The notes below the pieces were generated by a model. It worked only from the letters and a program-made list of their open reading frames with translations. It did no database searches and was not told where the DNA came from. Of a stretch of DNA of 64,000 bases, positions 1 through 7,757 are shown piece after piece. Location of the stretch: assembly GCA_046533095.1 (NCBI GenBank), contig JAJQRA010000040.1, forward strand, positions 50,450 through 114,449, given 5' to 3'. Each line of letters starts with the position of its first letter. The first letter of the stretch is position 1. Source of the stretch: ZAX-1 sp046533095. GTDB taxonomy: Bacteria > Bacillota > Clostridia > Lachnospirales > Lachnospiraceae. A program made the translations under genes and the position numbers.

Positions 1-55
1 AGAAATCAGAAGGAAGGTGGAATTGGTGTTTAAAAACATCAGAAAGGTGGTAATT

Positions 56-433
56 ATGGAATTATGCTATGATGGGGCATTGGTAATGCCTAGCAATTGG
101 GTTGCGATGGACGAAGATGAGATGATGTACGTAGAGGGTGGCTATAAAATTACTTTAAATAGAGCCATCATTGCAACAGCGTTTGTTAAAGTGATAGGTA
201 CAGTTGGTAAAATAGCAGCCAGGCAATGGCTAAAAACGGCATCTGGGAAAGCAATTGCAGGGAAAATCACGTCTTCCGTACTGGGCTTTGGAAAATCTTT
301 CCTTGCATCAGGAGGATTTGCAGCATTTGCAGTGGAAGCCTTGGCATTTGCACTTGCCGGAGTCTTGGTGGTTTCAGCGGTGACGATAGGAATTATATAT
401 GCAACGGATAAGACGGTGACACTAGGCTTCTAA
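56..433 (+). CDS. Double-glycine-leader peptide, putative bacteriocin-like precursor
   Basis: The start is the ATG at 56, preceded by AGAAAGGTGG. A GTG at 17 in the same frame looks less likely. The N-terminal 29 residues end in MMYVEGG after an acidic MDEDE stretch. This is the layout of the double-glycine leaders cut by C39-peptidase ABC exporters. The remaining 96 or so residues are hydrophobic and rich in Ala and Gly, with two long apolar segments and few charges, as in pore-forming class II-like peptides. No cysteine or serine/threonine clusters suggest lanthionine formation. A HlyD-type adaptor lies 1.6 kb downstream on the same strand, which fits a secreted substrate. No C39 transporter is visible in the window; it could lie before position 1. 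The family and the bacteriocin role are inferred; the leader motif is seen. Confidence 0.6.
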   Translation: MELCYDGALVMPSNWVAMDEDEMMYVEGGYKITLNRAIIATAFVKVIGTVGKIAARQWLKTASGKAIAGKITSSVLGFGKSFLASGGFAAFAVEALAFALAGVLVVSAVTIGIIYATDKTVTLGF

Positions 434-523
434 AAATGTAAGCAATAAAAATACAGGTATTTATGCAAATGGTGTCAAAATGGCTACCATTTGCATAAAC
501 TTGCAATACATAGAAGGTATAAT

Positions 524-1081
524 ATGGTAGATTATTTGATTGGTGGTGCAGTGGTTGTTGTTTTCGATATTGCATATGCCTGTTTAAGGCTCAGGAGTTT
601 TCGCGCTCTTAATATATATTTAAGCGTTTGTGAACTTATTTTGTTGATATTACTTTGGAAAACGTATATGAGTGGGAGTGCATGGCTTTCAACAAATATA
701 GTTTTTCAAATAGTTTTTATAGTTGATATTGCAATAGGGTATAAAAACATTGTGAAAAGAAGAGGATTGTATGAGATCATATGGGCGAAGAATTATACGA
801 CCATACTTGCAATCGGATTGAGTAATTTAAAAGGCAATGTATATGACGCTGTTGTTAAGATAATGAAAAAAACACTCGTTGTCCCGTCAACATTCAGCAA
901 AAAATGTTTATTGCTTTTATTGTTTAGCAAAGAAGAGGTTGTTTTTCGATTCGTATTTTGGGCGAAAGAAGATTATTTGCTTTATAAAAAAGACGCTAAG
1001 CTAGACATGTATCGGGTAGAAGAAGCAGAAGAAGCGGGAAAAGGCTTCATTTTAGTTTATAAATACGAACTGTCACGTTAA
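524..1081 (+). CDS. Hypothetical membrane protein
   Basis: The chosen start is the ATG at 524, with AGAAGG about 6 bases upstream; an in-frame ATG at 491 is possible. The roughly 185-residue product has three apolar segments in its N-terminal half (starting near VDYLIGGAVVVV, CELILLILLW and FQIVFIVDIAIGY), then a basic, partly amphipathic C-terminal half. I do not recognise the family. It follows the double-glycine peptide gene by 90 bases on the same strand, a position often held by immunity or accessory membrane proteins of peptide clusters, but nothing in the sequence proves that role. Confidence 0.5.
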   Translation: MVDYLIGGAVVVVFDIAYACLRLRSFRALNIYLSVCELILLILLWKTYMSGSAWLSTNIVFQIVFIVDIAIGYKNIVKRRGLYEIIWAKNYTTILAIGLSNLKGNVYDAVVKIMKKTLVVPSTFSKKCLLLLLFSKEEVVFRFVFWAKEDYLLYKKDAKLDMYRVEEAEEAGKGFILVYKYELSR

Positions 1082-1192
1082 ATGATGACTTAAGCTTTGC
1101 ATGGCATCCAGTAAATTATGCTGGTATATAATAAAAAATATGTCATCATATGTTTGCATACAGATAAATTTTGAAAGAATTTGGAGGATATA

Positions 1193-1660
1193 ATGAATAG
1201 AATTCAAATAGGCTACAATAAGAGATTAAGGATGTCAAATGTGGTCGAGAGGGTGATAGAAAAAGATGAATTTGGGGAATTTGAAAAAATAGTAGAGCAG
1301 ATGGAAGGATATATAAGATCAAAAGGCACTGTGCCCCTTGGTCCACTTATACAATATACAGAAGCAAATGTAAATGAAAATGGCATAGTAGATATGGCTA
1401 TAAAATTAATGCGTCAATGCAATAGCTATATACACAATGTGGAACTGCCATATAAAACACAATCGTTAATACGAATTACAAACTGCATCTATTGCCGCTA
1501 TATTGGTCCAGAAGAAAAAATAAATTTTGCGTATGATAAAATCAACATAACTGCTTTTGAAGAAGACATCCTACTAAAAGGGAATGCCTATACCATTTTT
1601 GTAGGCGAAGAAGACGATAGTATGGTAGCGGATATATTCATGGAACGGGCAGGGGGTTAG
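1193..1660 (+). CDS. GyrI-like small-molecule-binding domain protein
   Basis: The start is the ATG at 1193, with GGAGG at 1183-1187. The 155-residue protein shows the pattern of the stand-alone GyrI-like (AraC effector-binding) domain: a conserved KGTVPLGPLIQYTE stretch near residue 45, then NGIVDMAI, and a C-terminal strand with the FAYDKINITAF motif. No DNA-binding domain is present. Such domains bind hydrophobic ligands or hydrolyse small molecules; the ligand is unknown. A decayed paralogue lies at 6681-6906, so the gene was duplicated locally. It stands alone, 110 bases after the upstream membrane-protein gene. Confidence 0.6.
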   Translation: MNRIQIGYNKRLRMSNVVERVIEKDEFGEFEKIVEQMEGYIRSKGTVPLGPLIQYTEANVNENGIVDMAIKLMRQCNSYIHNVELPYKTQSLIRITNCIYCRYIGPEEKINFAYDKINITAFEEDILLKGNAYTIFVGEEDDSMVADIFMERAGG

Positions 1661-1719
1661 GCGAGTGGCAATAACGTTCGTATAAATAATTTAACAAGAT
1701 AAATGAGGAGGACTCCCTT

Positions 1720-1944
1720 ATGAACAATGGAGCAAAATATATTATTCTGGTAGTGGGTCTAATAATTGCAAAAGAGTGTATGGAACATTCCTATAAAATG
1801 AAGAAATCCATGATTAGAAGTGTTTTCCAGTTTGCGGTATGCCTGCCCGCAATAATAGCGAACACCTGCCTGTCCTATGAAAGAGCCCCCTATTGCTTCC
1901 TGCCTATACTTACGTATGATAGCGTATTCCATTGTGACTCATAA
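1720..1944 (+). CDS. Small hypothetical protein, possibly truncated
   Basis: The reading frame of 74 codons begins at an ATG with GAGGAG about 11 bases upstream, which is the main reason to accept it. The product starts with an apolar segment (KYIILVVGLIIA) and has a Cys- and Tyr-rich second half. It ends without any recognisable domain and could be a frameshifted remnant of a longer membrane protein. No family was recognised. Confidence 0.35.
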   Translation: MNNGAKYIILVVGLIIAKECMEHSYKMKKSMIRSVFQFAVCLPAIIANTCLSYERAPYCFLPILTYDSVFHCDS

Positions 1945-2079
1945 AATAAAGAGTAGGCATGTGAAGAAATGATATATCTGACATCACATTCCGCATCATA
2001 ATAAGTCCAAACGTCAGTATAATGTTCCATTTAAAGAATATGGCTATAATGAAAGAAGCTATGCACATGGAGAAAATCA

Positions 2080-3213
2080 ATGCGTAAACAAACTAAAACA
2101 ATGAACCAGCTAAAGGACAGCCGCCTGCTCTACGATCAGGAACCACCTGCGTTCGGCTACATGCTGATCCTTATCACCCTCGCGCTCTTTGTAGTCGTAG
2201 CCGTCTGGAGCGTCAATACACCGAAAATATACATGGTCCGCTCCAATGGGAACGTCCAAAGTACGAATAAGAACTACGTCATGCCCTCCTACACGGGCGA
2301 GATCCAGGGCATGTCCATCACGGAAGGCATGAACGTGGAGGAGGGGGATTCCCTGTTTACGATAAAAAGCAGCGAACTGGACCTGCAGGACATCCAGCTG
2401 CAGGGGCAGAAGGAAATCTACGAGGTGCAGGTTGCACAGTCCGAAAAACTGGTGCAGTCCATCAAGGACGACAGCAACGGCTTTGATCCGGCAAAACCCG
2501 AAGAGAATCTGTACTACAGCCAGTTTGAAGCGTACAAGAGCCAGATTGCGCAACAGCAGGTCGATGTAAGCACCTACAAATCCTATGGCTACACGGACGA
2601 GCAGATCGAGGCGGAGCTGGAAAAGAACCAAAACAAAATTTCCGAGCTATACCATTCCACGATAAAAACAGTGGAGGACTCCATCCTGCAGGCAAAGGCA
2701 CAGCTGGACTCGGTACAGGCGCAGCTTGACGCCGTCGGTAGCGGGCAGTCCGGATACACCGTCCATGCAAACGCAACCGGGATCGTACATATGATGGCGG
2801 ACTACAGGGACGGGATGGTGGTGCAGGCGGCATCACCCATTGCAAGCATCTCGTCGGAAAATGACGAATATACGATCGTATCCCCGGTCAGCGCCGCAGA
2901 TGCGGCAAGGGTAAGGGTGGGCGACAAGGTGGATATCCTGCTTTTGGGCCTGCCACAGACTATCTATGGGACGATTACAGGGAAAGTTTCAAGAATCGAC
3001 AGCGACATCACAGCGGGCCAAAACGAAGACGGCGGCGCGTCCGACCCGTATTTTAAGGTGTCGGTCGTCCCGGACTACACCTACCTAGTGAGCAGGAAGG
3101 GCGACAAGGTGAGGATATCGAACGGCATGGCGGTCGAAACCAGGATACAGTACGACAAAATCAGCTATTTCAACTATGTGCTGGAATCGCTGGGGCTGCT
3201 GTTCGGGAAATAG
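2080..3213 (+). CDS. HlyD-family periplasmic/exported adaptor (membrane fusion protein)
   Basis: The 377-residue protein has a cytoplasmic N-terminus, one membrane span at about residues 26-46, a first half-motif of a biotinyl/lipoyl-like domain (VMPSYTGEIQGMSITEGMNVEEG) near 68-90, a coiled-coil region at about 95-220 rich in Gln and Lys, the second lipoyl half near 225-255 (YTVHANATGIVHMM) and a beta-barrel C-terminal part. This is the standard layout of HlyD/MFP adaptors that work with ABC exporters, here most likely for the double-glycine peptide encoded upstream. GGAG lies 7 bases before the ATG, and a TATAAT-like box is seen near 2045. GC content and codon choice (many GTC, ATC, CTG and GGC codons) differ from the AT-rich genes before it, suggesting transfer. 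The partner ATPase is not in the window, apart from unrelated remnants. Confidence 0.85.
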   Translation: MRKQTKTMNQLKDSRLLYDQEPPAFGYMLILITLALFVVVAVWSVNTPKIYMVRSNGNVQSTNKNYVMPSYTGEIQGMSITEGMNVEEGDSLFTIKSSELDLQDIQLQGQKEIYEVQVAQSEKLVQSIKDDSNGFDPAKPEENLYYSQFEAYKSQIAQQQVDVSTYKSYGYTDEQIEAELEKNQNKISELYHSTIKTVEDSILQAKAQLDSVQAQLDAVGSGQSGYTVHANATGIVHMMADYRDGMVVQAASPIASISSENDEYTIVSPVSAADAARVRVGDKVDILLLGLPQTIYGTITGKVSRIDSDITAGQNEDGGASDPYFKVSVVPDYTYLVSRKGDKVRISNGMAVETRIQYDKISYFNYVLESLGLLFGK

Positions 3214-3270
3214 GGCAGGCGACGGTTCCGTACCGCCAGCTGCCACAGGGCACAGGACAGGAGGGCGCAG

Positions 3271-4524
3271 GTGCAGATGAAGAAAAGAAAATTTATAGTA
3301 CTCCTTATAGCTATACAGATTTTAAACGGCAATACCGCCAGCCCCTCCTTTGCATATGCGGCGACAATGGATGAAGCGGGAGCTGGTGGGCAGGATGAAG
3401 GCAACGAAGCAGCAAAAGGCAATGAACCGGAACAAAGCAACGAACCGGCCAAGCCAGACAAAGCAACCAAGCCCATTGCGGCAAGCGAGCTGGATCTAGG
3501 GGACTACCAGACGGAAATGGCCATCGGCGAAAAGCTGCTGCTGAGCGTAACCATATTACCGCTGGATGCGGTACCCAAAGCCCTTACCTATAAGTCAAGC
3601 GACACGGGGGTTGCAAGGGGGACTGCGGCCATTACAGCTACGGCAGGTGCGATTGTAAAGCATGTCGGCATAACGGTGAAGGTACCGACCATCAGCATCG
3701 ATGTAGATAAAACCTACCTCGTTTTAAAGCCGGACGAAACATTTGCCCTAAAAGCGTCCGCCATGCCGAAAGATGCGCCCCAGGACATCACCTACAAGTC
3801 GCTGGATCCAGACATCGCAGAAGTAGCGGGCGATGGGACCATACGGGCCAATGTGGCGGGGACGGCAGGCATCGTCGTATCGAATGGGGACTTTGCCGCA
3901 TCGGTAACGGTCATCGTAAACGAGAAGGACGGTTTGGCGGAAACGGATCCTACGGACAATTTAGGCATAGAAGACAGCGAAGCCACCACGCTATCCGACA
4001 TAGAAAGGAAACTGCTACTTCAGCTGGCAGGGGGGCAGGCAACGACGGTAGGGCAAACGGAGTATGCGAAAGTGACGAAACGCATCCTAAAGGCACTATA
4101 CCAAAAACATGCCAGCCTAACCATAGAGGGGCAGGGCTACCGCCTTACGATCCATGGCGACGATATTGTCAACTATGAAAACGAATTAAGTACAGGCATA
4201 GATTTTAGCCAGGAGGACGGGGGCACCTGCTTCCTCCTAAATGGAGGGAAGCCGCTTCCAGGGAAATTAGAGCTTGCATTTACAGAGGGGGGATTGGATG
4301 GCAGCTACCTATACCTCTATAGCCAAGCGAAAGAAAAGTATGAATTAATAGATGCAAAAGAGAATAGGAAACTCCTGCTGGACGAGGCAGGGGACTACAT
4401 GGCTACAAATGAGGAGCGAGGCAAGCTTTCGCTTAGTATGATAATGCTGATTGCATGTTTGGTATGTGTCCTTGGCGTGATTGCAGCCTATATTTTTGTG
4501 AAGAAAAAGCACTGGTTCTGGTAG
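3271..4524 (+). CDS. Membrane-anchored protein with Big_2 (Ig-like) domains
   Basis: AGGAGGG lies 6 bases before a GTG start; an ATG follows two codons later. The product has a signal peptide (apolar run IVLLIAIQIL, then an AYAA cut site), a low-complexity Glu/Asn/Pro/Lys linker at about 35-70, a first Big_2-like domain at about 72-140, a complete second at about 142-212 (DKTYLVLKPDETF ... YKSLDPDIAEV), a mixed alpha/beta region, and a C-terminal span (MIMLIACLVCVLGVIAAYIF) with the basic-aromatic tail KKKHWFW. It is therefore a surface protein held by its C-terminus. The first Big_2 unit lacks the usual loop between SSDTGVA and GTA, as if about 10 residues were deleted. It follows the HlyD gene by 57 bases in the same GC-rich block and probably shares its transcript. 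Confidence 0.7.
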   Translation: MQMKKRKFIVLLIAIQILNGNTASPSFAYAATMDEAGAGGQDEGNEAAKGNEPEQSNEPAKPDKATKPIAASELDLGDYQTEMAIGEKLLLSVTILPLDAVPKALTYKSSDTGVARGTAAITATAGAIVKHVGITVKVPTISIDVDKTYLVLKPDETFALKASAMPKDAPQDITYKSLDPDIAEVAGDGTIRANVAGTAGIVVSNGDFAASVTVIVNEKDGLAETDPTDNLGIEDSEATTLSDIERKLLLQLAGGQATTVGQTEYAKVTKRILKALYQKHASLTIEGQGYRLTIHGDDIVNYENELSTGIDFSQEDGGTCFLLNGGKPLPGKLELAFTEGGLDGSYLYLYSQAKEKYELIDAKENRKLLLDEAGDYMATNEERGKLSLSMIMLIACLVCVLGVIAAYIFVKKKHWFW

Positions 4525-4550
4525 GCGAAGCCTTGCTTATTGACTGGGGC

Positions 4551-4865
4551 ATGGGATTAAAAAGGCATACCAGCACCTATATTTTTATTGCGCTATTTGG
4601 CATTGCCCCCTATTCCTACAAGGATAAAGGTGCCGATAAGACAAAGCAAGCTAAAAGGTATAGGAAAAAAATAGCAGCCATGCTGATCGTTTCAGCATGC
4701 GCCATAGTGCTTTTAATTTTTGTCAGCAGTTCTATTGTTTTAATGAAAGATGCTGATGCAAAAATGATAGTCCAATCTGTACTGGCTTTTCTTGTTTCAG
4801 TAGGCGTTGCGATTAGCCTTAATCTGCTTGCCCTAAAAATTTCCAAAAAAATCAAATCGTTTTAA
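4551..4865 (+). CDS. Hypothetical small membrane protein
   Basis: I chose the ATG at 4551 (MGLKRHTS...), because the upstream part of the open frame overlaps the preceding gene. The 104-residue product has two membrane spans, MLIVSACAIVLLIFVSSSIVL and VLAFLVSVGVAISLNLLAL, and basic ends. No good Shine-Dalgarno sequence precedes the start, so translation may be coupled to the upstream gene, whose stop is 26 bases away. The family is not recognised. Confidence 0.45.
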   Translation: MGLKRHTSTYIFIALFGIAPYSYKDKGADKTKQAKRYRKKIAAMLIVSACAIVLLIFVSSSIVLMKDADAKMIVQSVLAFLVSVGVAISLNLLALKISKKIKSF

Positions 4866-4952
4866 GCACATAGGGATGCACAGATGCAGCGTAACAGGCA
4901 CATGCAACAGGAGCAGTATTTCCCGGTGGATTGGCATCAATTATTTATAAGC

Positions 4953-5055
4953 TATATGATAGGAACAAAATACGGTTCCTATCATCGGATTCACGGCACG
5001 AAAAAATGTGCCTTTTTATCAGAATCTGCGTTGCAGCTTCTGATAAACTATATTA
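4953..5055 (+). repeat. Interspersed three-hairpin element, copy A
   Basis: This copy holds three consecutive inverted repeats: TGATAGGAAC/GTTCCTATCA (4957-4966 and 4975-4984), GGCAC/GTGCC (4995-4999 and 5008-5012, followed by TTTTT) and TATCAGAA..CTGC/GCAG..TTCTGATA (5017-5045). Close copies lie at 31309-31425 and 46789-46888, and partial copies at 7661-7712 and 9429-9490. It sits directly before the gene at 5081. A frame of 69 codons across it is an accident of the repeat. Confidence 0.8.
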
Positions 5056-5080
5056 GGGTCACCAAGAAAGAAGGAGTGCT

Positions 5081-5431
5081 ATGTCAATATTAAAATTTCT
5101 ACTATATGCAATCGTTTCAATTATATTTTCTAAATTATTTCTTGGTTCATCCGCAATGGGAATGGCAATAATTTTAGGTTTATTAAATTATACTGCGGTG
5201 GTTTCAAAGAAAGATGATGTAGAAAAAAAAGTGCCAAGACTTGCATATGGAATTTTATTAGCCATTTGCTTATTGGGCATAATACTAATCGTGGTAGGAA
5301 ATAATTTTATACATTTAGATGGTCTGGTAATTTGGGGGGCAATCTTATTTTCACCAACAATAGCGGTATTAATTATAGTTCAAGTATTGAACATATTTGG
5401 GTATATGAAAAGTAAACTGAAATTGAAATGA
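5081..5431 (+). CDS. Hypothetical membrane protein, four predicted spans
   Basis: The ATG at 5081 follows GAAGGAG with good spacing. The 116-residue product is almost wholly membrane embedded: FLLYAIVSIIFSKLFLG, AMGMAIILGLLNYTAVV, YGILLAICLLGIILIVVG and AILFSPTIAVLIIVQVL, with a basic tail. I do not recognise a family. It begins 25 bases after repeat copy A, so the hairpins would lie in its 5' untranslated region if transcription starts upstream. Confidence 0.55.
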   Translation: MSILKFLLYAIVSIIFSKLFLGSSAMGMAIILGLLNYTAVVSKKDDVEKKVPRLAYGILLAICLLGIILIVVGNNFIHLDGLVIWGAILFSPTIAVLIIVQVLNIFGYMKSKLKLK

Positions 5432-5606
5432 AAAACATTATCCGTGTAGCAAACTGTTTATAACTGGCAGATCATCAGATGGTAGGCAAAGGAACTAAAA
5501 AAAGCCGAATGGATGCTTGGAGACACAAAAATTGAGCCCTCGGCTATTTCGTTCAAAACCGATACGCTGTACAATTCAAATTCAGAAAAGGAGATCTATA
5601 ACTAGG

Positions 5607-6671
5607 ATGAACAACAAGAAAAAATATATGCTCTACATGCTCTGCCTCCTGATTAGCGCTGCGCCCGCCTATATAGGGGCAATTATAAAGCCAAGGACTG
5701 CGGGCGATACCATACTGTCCACGGTAGCGGTACCTACCGGCGACCTTTTGCTATTCTTCCTGCTACTATTTGTCCTCATGAGCTGGATCCATAATATTGC
5801 CTATATGATTTATTTTAGGCACCTGGGCTACAACATAGAGAGCATCTCGCTATACCCATTTGCCTACACAAAAAGCAATGCGAAAGGGGAAAGGCTCCAA
5901 TTAAGCCCAAGCGTTACATGGGTCAGTGTTTTTGGATGCGTACAAAGAAAGGCGGCATTTTTAAAAAGGGCGGATATCGAGCGGTATATGCGGCAGTACC
6001 TGAAGTATTTAAGAATGGTATACCTTGCCCATATGGGTGCGATCGCAACGAGTGGCCTCCTGATGCTTTTAAATTTTGCCATAGGGCTGTCCTTCATGGC
6101 CGCATTGGCGGCATTGATGGCGTGCTATACCTTGTGTGCAAGCCCGCTTGTCTTTTCGGGTCTCTATGAGCCGCTGTTCCATCAGGAGAGGGCATTCTAT
6201 GTGCTGTGGGGGATGGCCTGTGAAAATTTCGACAAGCATGAGGTCTACCAATATAAGCAGGATCAGGCAGGGTCTCTAAACGCGGACATGAACCTAAATG
6301 AGATAATCATGATGGAAGAGATTGTAATGGATTCCATCTGCGACCATAAAGACTATGTAGATGCAGGGAAAAAGGGGGATCTGGATCTCCTGTTCCTTTC
6401 TGACCATGCAGGAGAAAGGAAATGGCATTTCCCAAAACTGCTCCGCCTATATTCCGTCTATAGGCTGTACCTGAAACTATTTGACGGGCAGGACTATAAA
6501 GACGCCATAGAAGAGAATGCGGCAATTATAAAAGACGGGCTCCTGCATCTCCCAAAAGCCCTTAGGGCAAAAGTTGGGCTAAGGCAGGTACTGGACTTTC
6601 GAAATACAAGCAACATATATCGGGGAAAGCTTGAAGCGCTGGATCGGCTGGTGATACAAGTAAAAAGATAG
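5607..6671 (+). CDS. Hypothetical multi-span membrane protein
   Basis: The start at ATG 5607 (MNNKKKYMLYML) has AAGGAGA about 13 bases upstream and removes an implausible basic N-terminus from the longer frame. The 354-residue product has four to five spans in its first 200 residues (MLCLLISAAPAYIGAII, LLLFFLLLFVLMSW, GAIATSGLLMLLNFAIGL, LAALMACYTLC) and a soluble, acidic, helical C-terminal half. It resembles membrane proteins of unknown function found with peptide exporters, but I cannot name a family. Codon use is intermediate between the AT-rich genes and the GC-rich HlyD block. Confidence 0.55.
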   Translation: MNNKKKYMLYMLCLLISAAPAYIGAIIKPRTAGDTILSTVAVPTGDLLLFFLLLFVLMSWIHNIAYMIYFRHLGYNIESISLYPFAYTKSNAKGERLQLSPSVTWVSVFGCVQRKAAFLKRADIERYMRQYLKYLRMVYLAHMGAIATSGLLMLLNFAIGLSFMAALAALMACYTLCASPLVFSGLYEPLFHQERAFYVLWGMACENFDKHEVYQYKQDQAGSLNADMNLNEIIMMEEIVMDSICDHKDYVDAGKKGDLDLLFLSDHAGERKWHFPKLLRLYSVYRLYLKLFDGQDYKDAIEENAAIIKDGLLHLPKALRAKVGLRQVLDFRNTSNIYRGKLEALDRLVIQVKR

Positions 6672-6680
6672 AAGGAAACG

Positions 6681-6906
6681 ATGCTTACGGTAAAATTTAT
6701 TCGCCAAGCAGATCTCTATATATATCATGCCGAAGCTCCCTATCAGATGAACCCCCCTCAAGATAGAAAACTGCATGTATGCCCACTATCACGGGGAAGA
6801 TGAAAATGTTAAATTTGCATATGATAAGATTCGGCTGACCGCTTTTGAAAATAGGGTAAAGCTAAAGGGCGACAGCAACATGATAATGAAGTTTGCCTGT
6901 TTCTAA
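6681..6906 (+). pseudogene. Frameshifted, truncated paralogue of the GyrI-like gene at 1193
   Basis: From the ATG at 6681 the frame reads MLTVKFIRQADLYIYHAEAP, which matches residues ending in LPYK of the 1193 protein. It then breaks at a run of six C (about 6750-6756). Dropping one C restores a reading that continues through CMYAHYHGEDENVKFAYDK and IRLTAFENRVKLKGDSN to a stop at 6904-6906. These segments align with NCIYCRYIGPEEKINFAYDK and INITAFEEDILLKGNAY of the intact protein. The first half of the domain is missing. This is a decayed duplicate; a single-base insertion is the simplest explanation of the frame change. Confidence 0.7.
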
Positions 6907-6920
6907 ATGCGGACATAGAA

Positions 6921-7193
6921 CTATCTGTAAAAAGTTGAAAGAAGGAAATCACTGAGATTAATTTGTTTTTCAAGGAGAGGAAGAAACTCAGGCTTGTCAT
7001 TTTCAAATTTATTTTGGCAATCTGTAAAAATATCTGCTAAAGAAAGCTGTTTGTATGTTATCCTATAGGTGCAACCCCTTTCGGGTATATGTTTGATTGT
7101 TTCTTGCAACTCCATTTTAACACAAATCGGTGAGGAGTTGTTAATTTTTATCAAGGGAACAAACCTGTGTTTATGCAGGTTGTGGCATTTCAC
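6921..7193 (-). pseudogene. Truncated transposase N-terminus (IS1182/IS5-like)
   Basis: The 90-codon frame carries the segment LADIFTDCQNKFENDKPEFL followed by PLLEKQINLSDFL and STFYR. This resembles the N-terminus of large DDE transposases of the IS1182-like group (EIFEDCQ..FENDKPEFL..LLE..I). The frame then stops where the transposase core should begin, so only about a sixth of the protein is left. No terminal inverted repeats were found. The assignment rests on one motif region. Confidence 0.45.
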
Positions 7194-7230
7194 AAACGCC
7201 TAAATAAAAGTTTAATCATTGGAGGCGCAT

Positions 7231-7660
7231 ATGCGGGTTGAAATGAAAGGCATACATAAGTCATATAAGAAAAAGGGAAACAGGCTCCAGATTATACATG
7301 GCTTTATTTACCTATTTGAAGAAGGAAAACTATATTTAATACAAGGGGAGTCGGGAAGCAGAAAGACCACACTGCTTACTATTTTAGCCTTACTTTAATG
7401 TCGATGTCGGAGATACATTAGATATAAAACTTTCTCTTGATAAGGATAACATGGATGCTTTGGAAGGACAGTATACCGTTTCCGGTATCTTAAATGATAA
7501 TTTACAGTTTTTTAAAGGGAGTGTTATTGTATCCAAAGAGACCTGGAATAAAAAGCATGAGAAAGTAAAGGAAAATATGTTGTATCTTTATATTGACAAT
7601 GACGAAGCGTATAAAAATACGATAGAGGCCATCAATAGATTAGATTTGAAAATATCCTAA
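7231..7660 (+). pseudogene. ABC exporter remnant: ATPase N-terminus joined to permease fragment
   Basis: After GGAGG, the ATG at 7231 opens a frame of 55 codons that matches the start of MacB/LolD-type ATPases (VEMKGIHKSYKKKG, then GESGSRKTTLL). The Walker A motif has Arg where GSGKTT needs Gly. It stops at 7396-7398. Immediately after, a second frame from about 7391 (YFNVDVGDTLDIKLSLDKDN and on to LDLKIS at 7660) resembles the extracytoplasmic domain of FtsX/MacB-type permeases. The rest of the ATPase and the first permease span are missing. An internal deletion of an ATPase-permease pair explains this layout. Repeat copy D begins at the last stop codon. Confidence 0.65.
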
Positions 7661-7712
7661 ATGTGCCTTTTATCAGAACTTGCCCTGCAACTTCTGATAA
7701 GTTATATTATAG
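7661..7712 (+). repeat. Interspersed three-hairpin element, partial copy D
   Basis: Only the 3' half of the element is present: ATGTGCC, then TTTTATCAGAA..TTCTGATAA and the terminal TTATATTATAG, as in copies A and B. It starts directly after the stop of the ABC remnant and leads into the palindrome GATAGCAACTATC. Confidence 0.7.
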
Positions 7713-7757
7713 ATAGCAACTATCGTTATGTATAGTCAACAAATGGAGGGAATATTT

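Noticed and set aside
2110..2845. Long minus-strand frames inside the HlyD gene
   Set aside because: They are shadows caused by the higher GC of this gene; the plus-strand frame has clear HlyD domains.
4884..5093. 69-codon plus-strand frame
   Set aside because: Most of it is repeat copy A, and copies B and C do not keep the frame.
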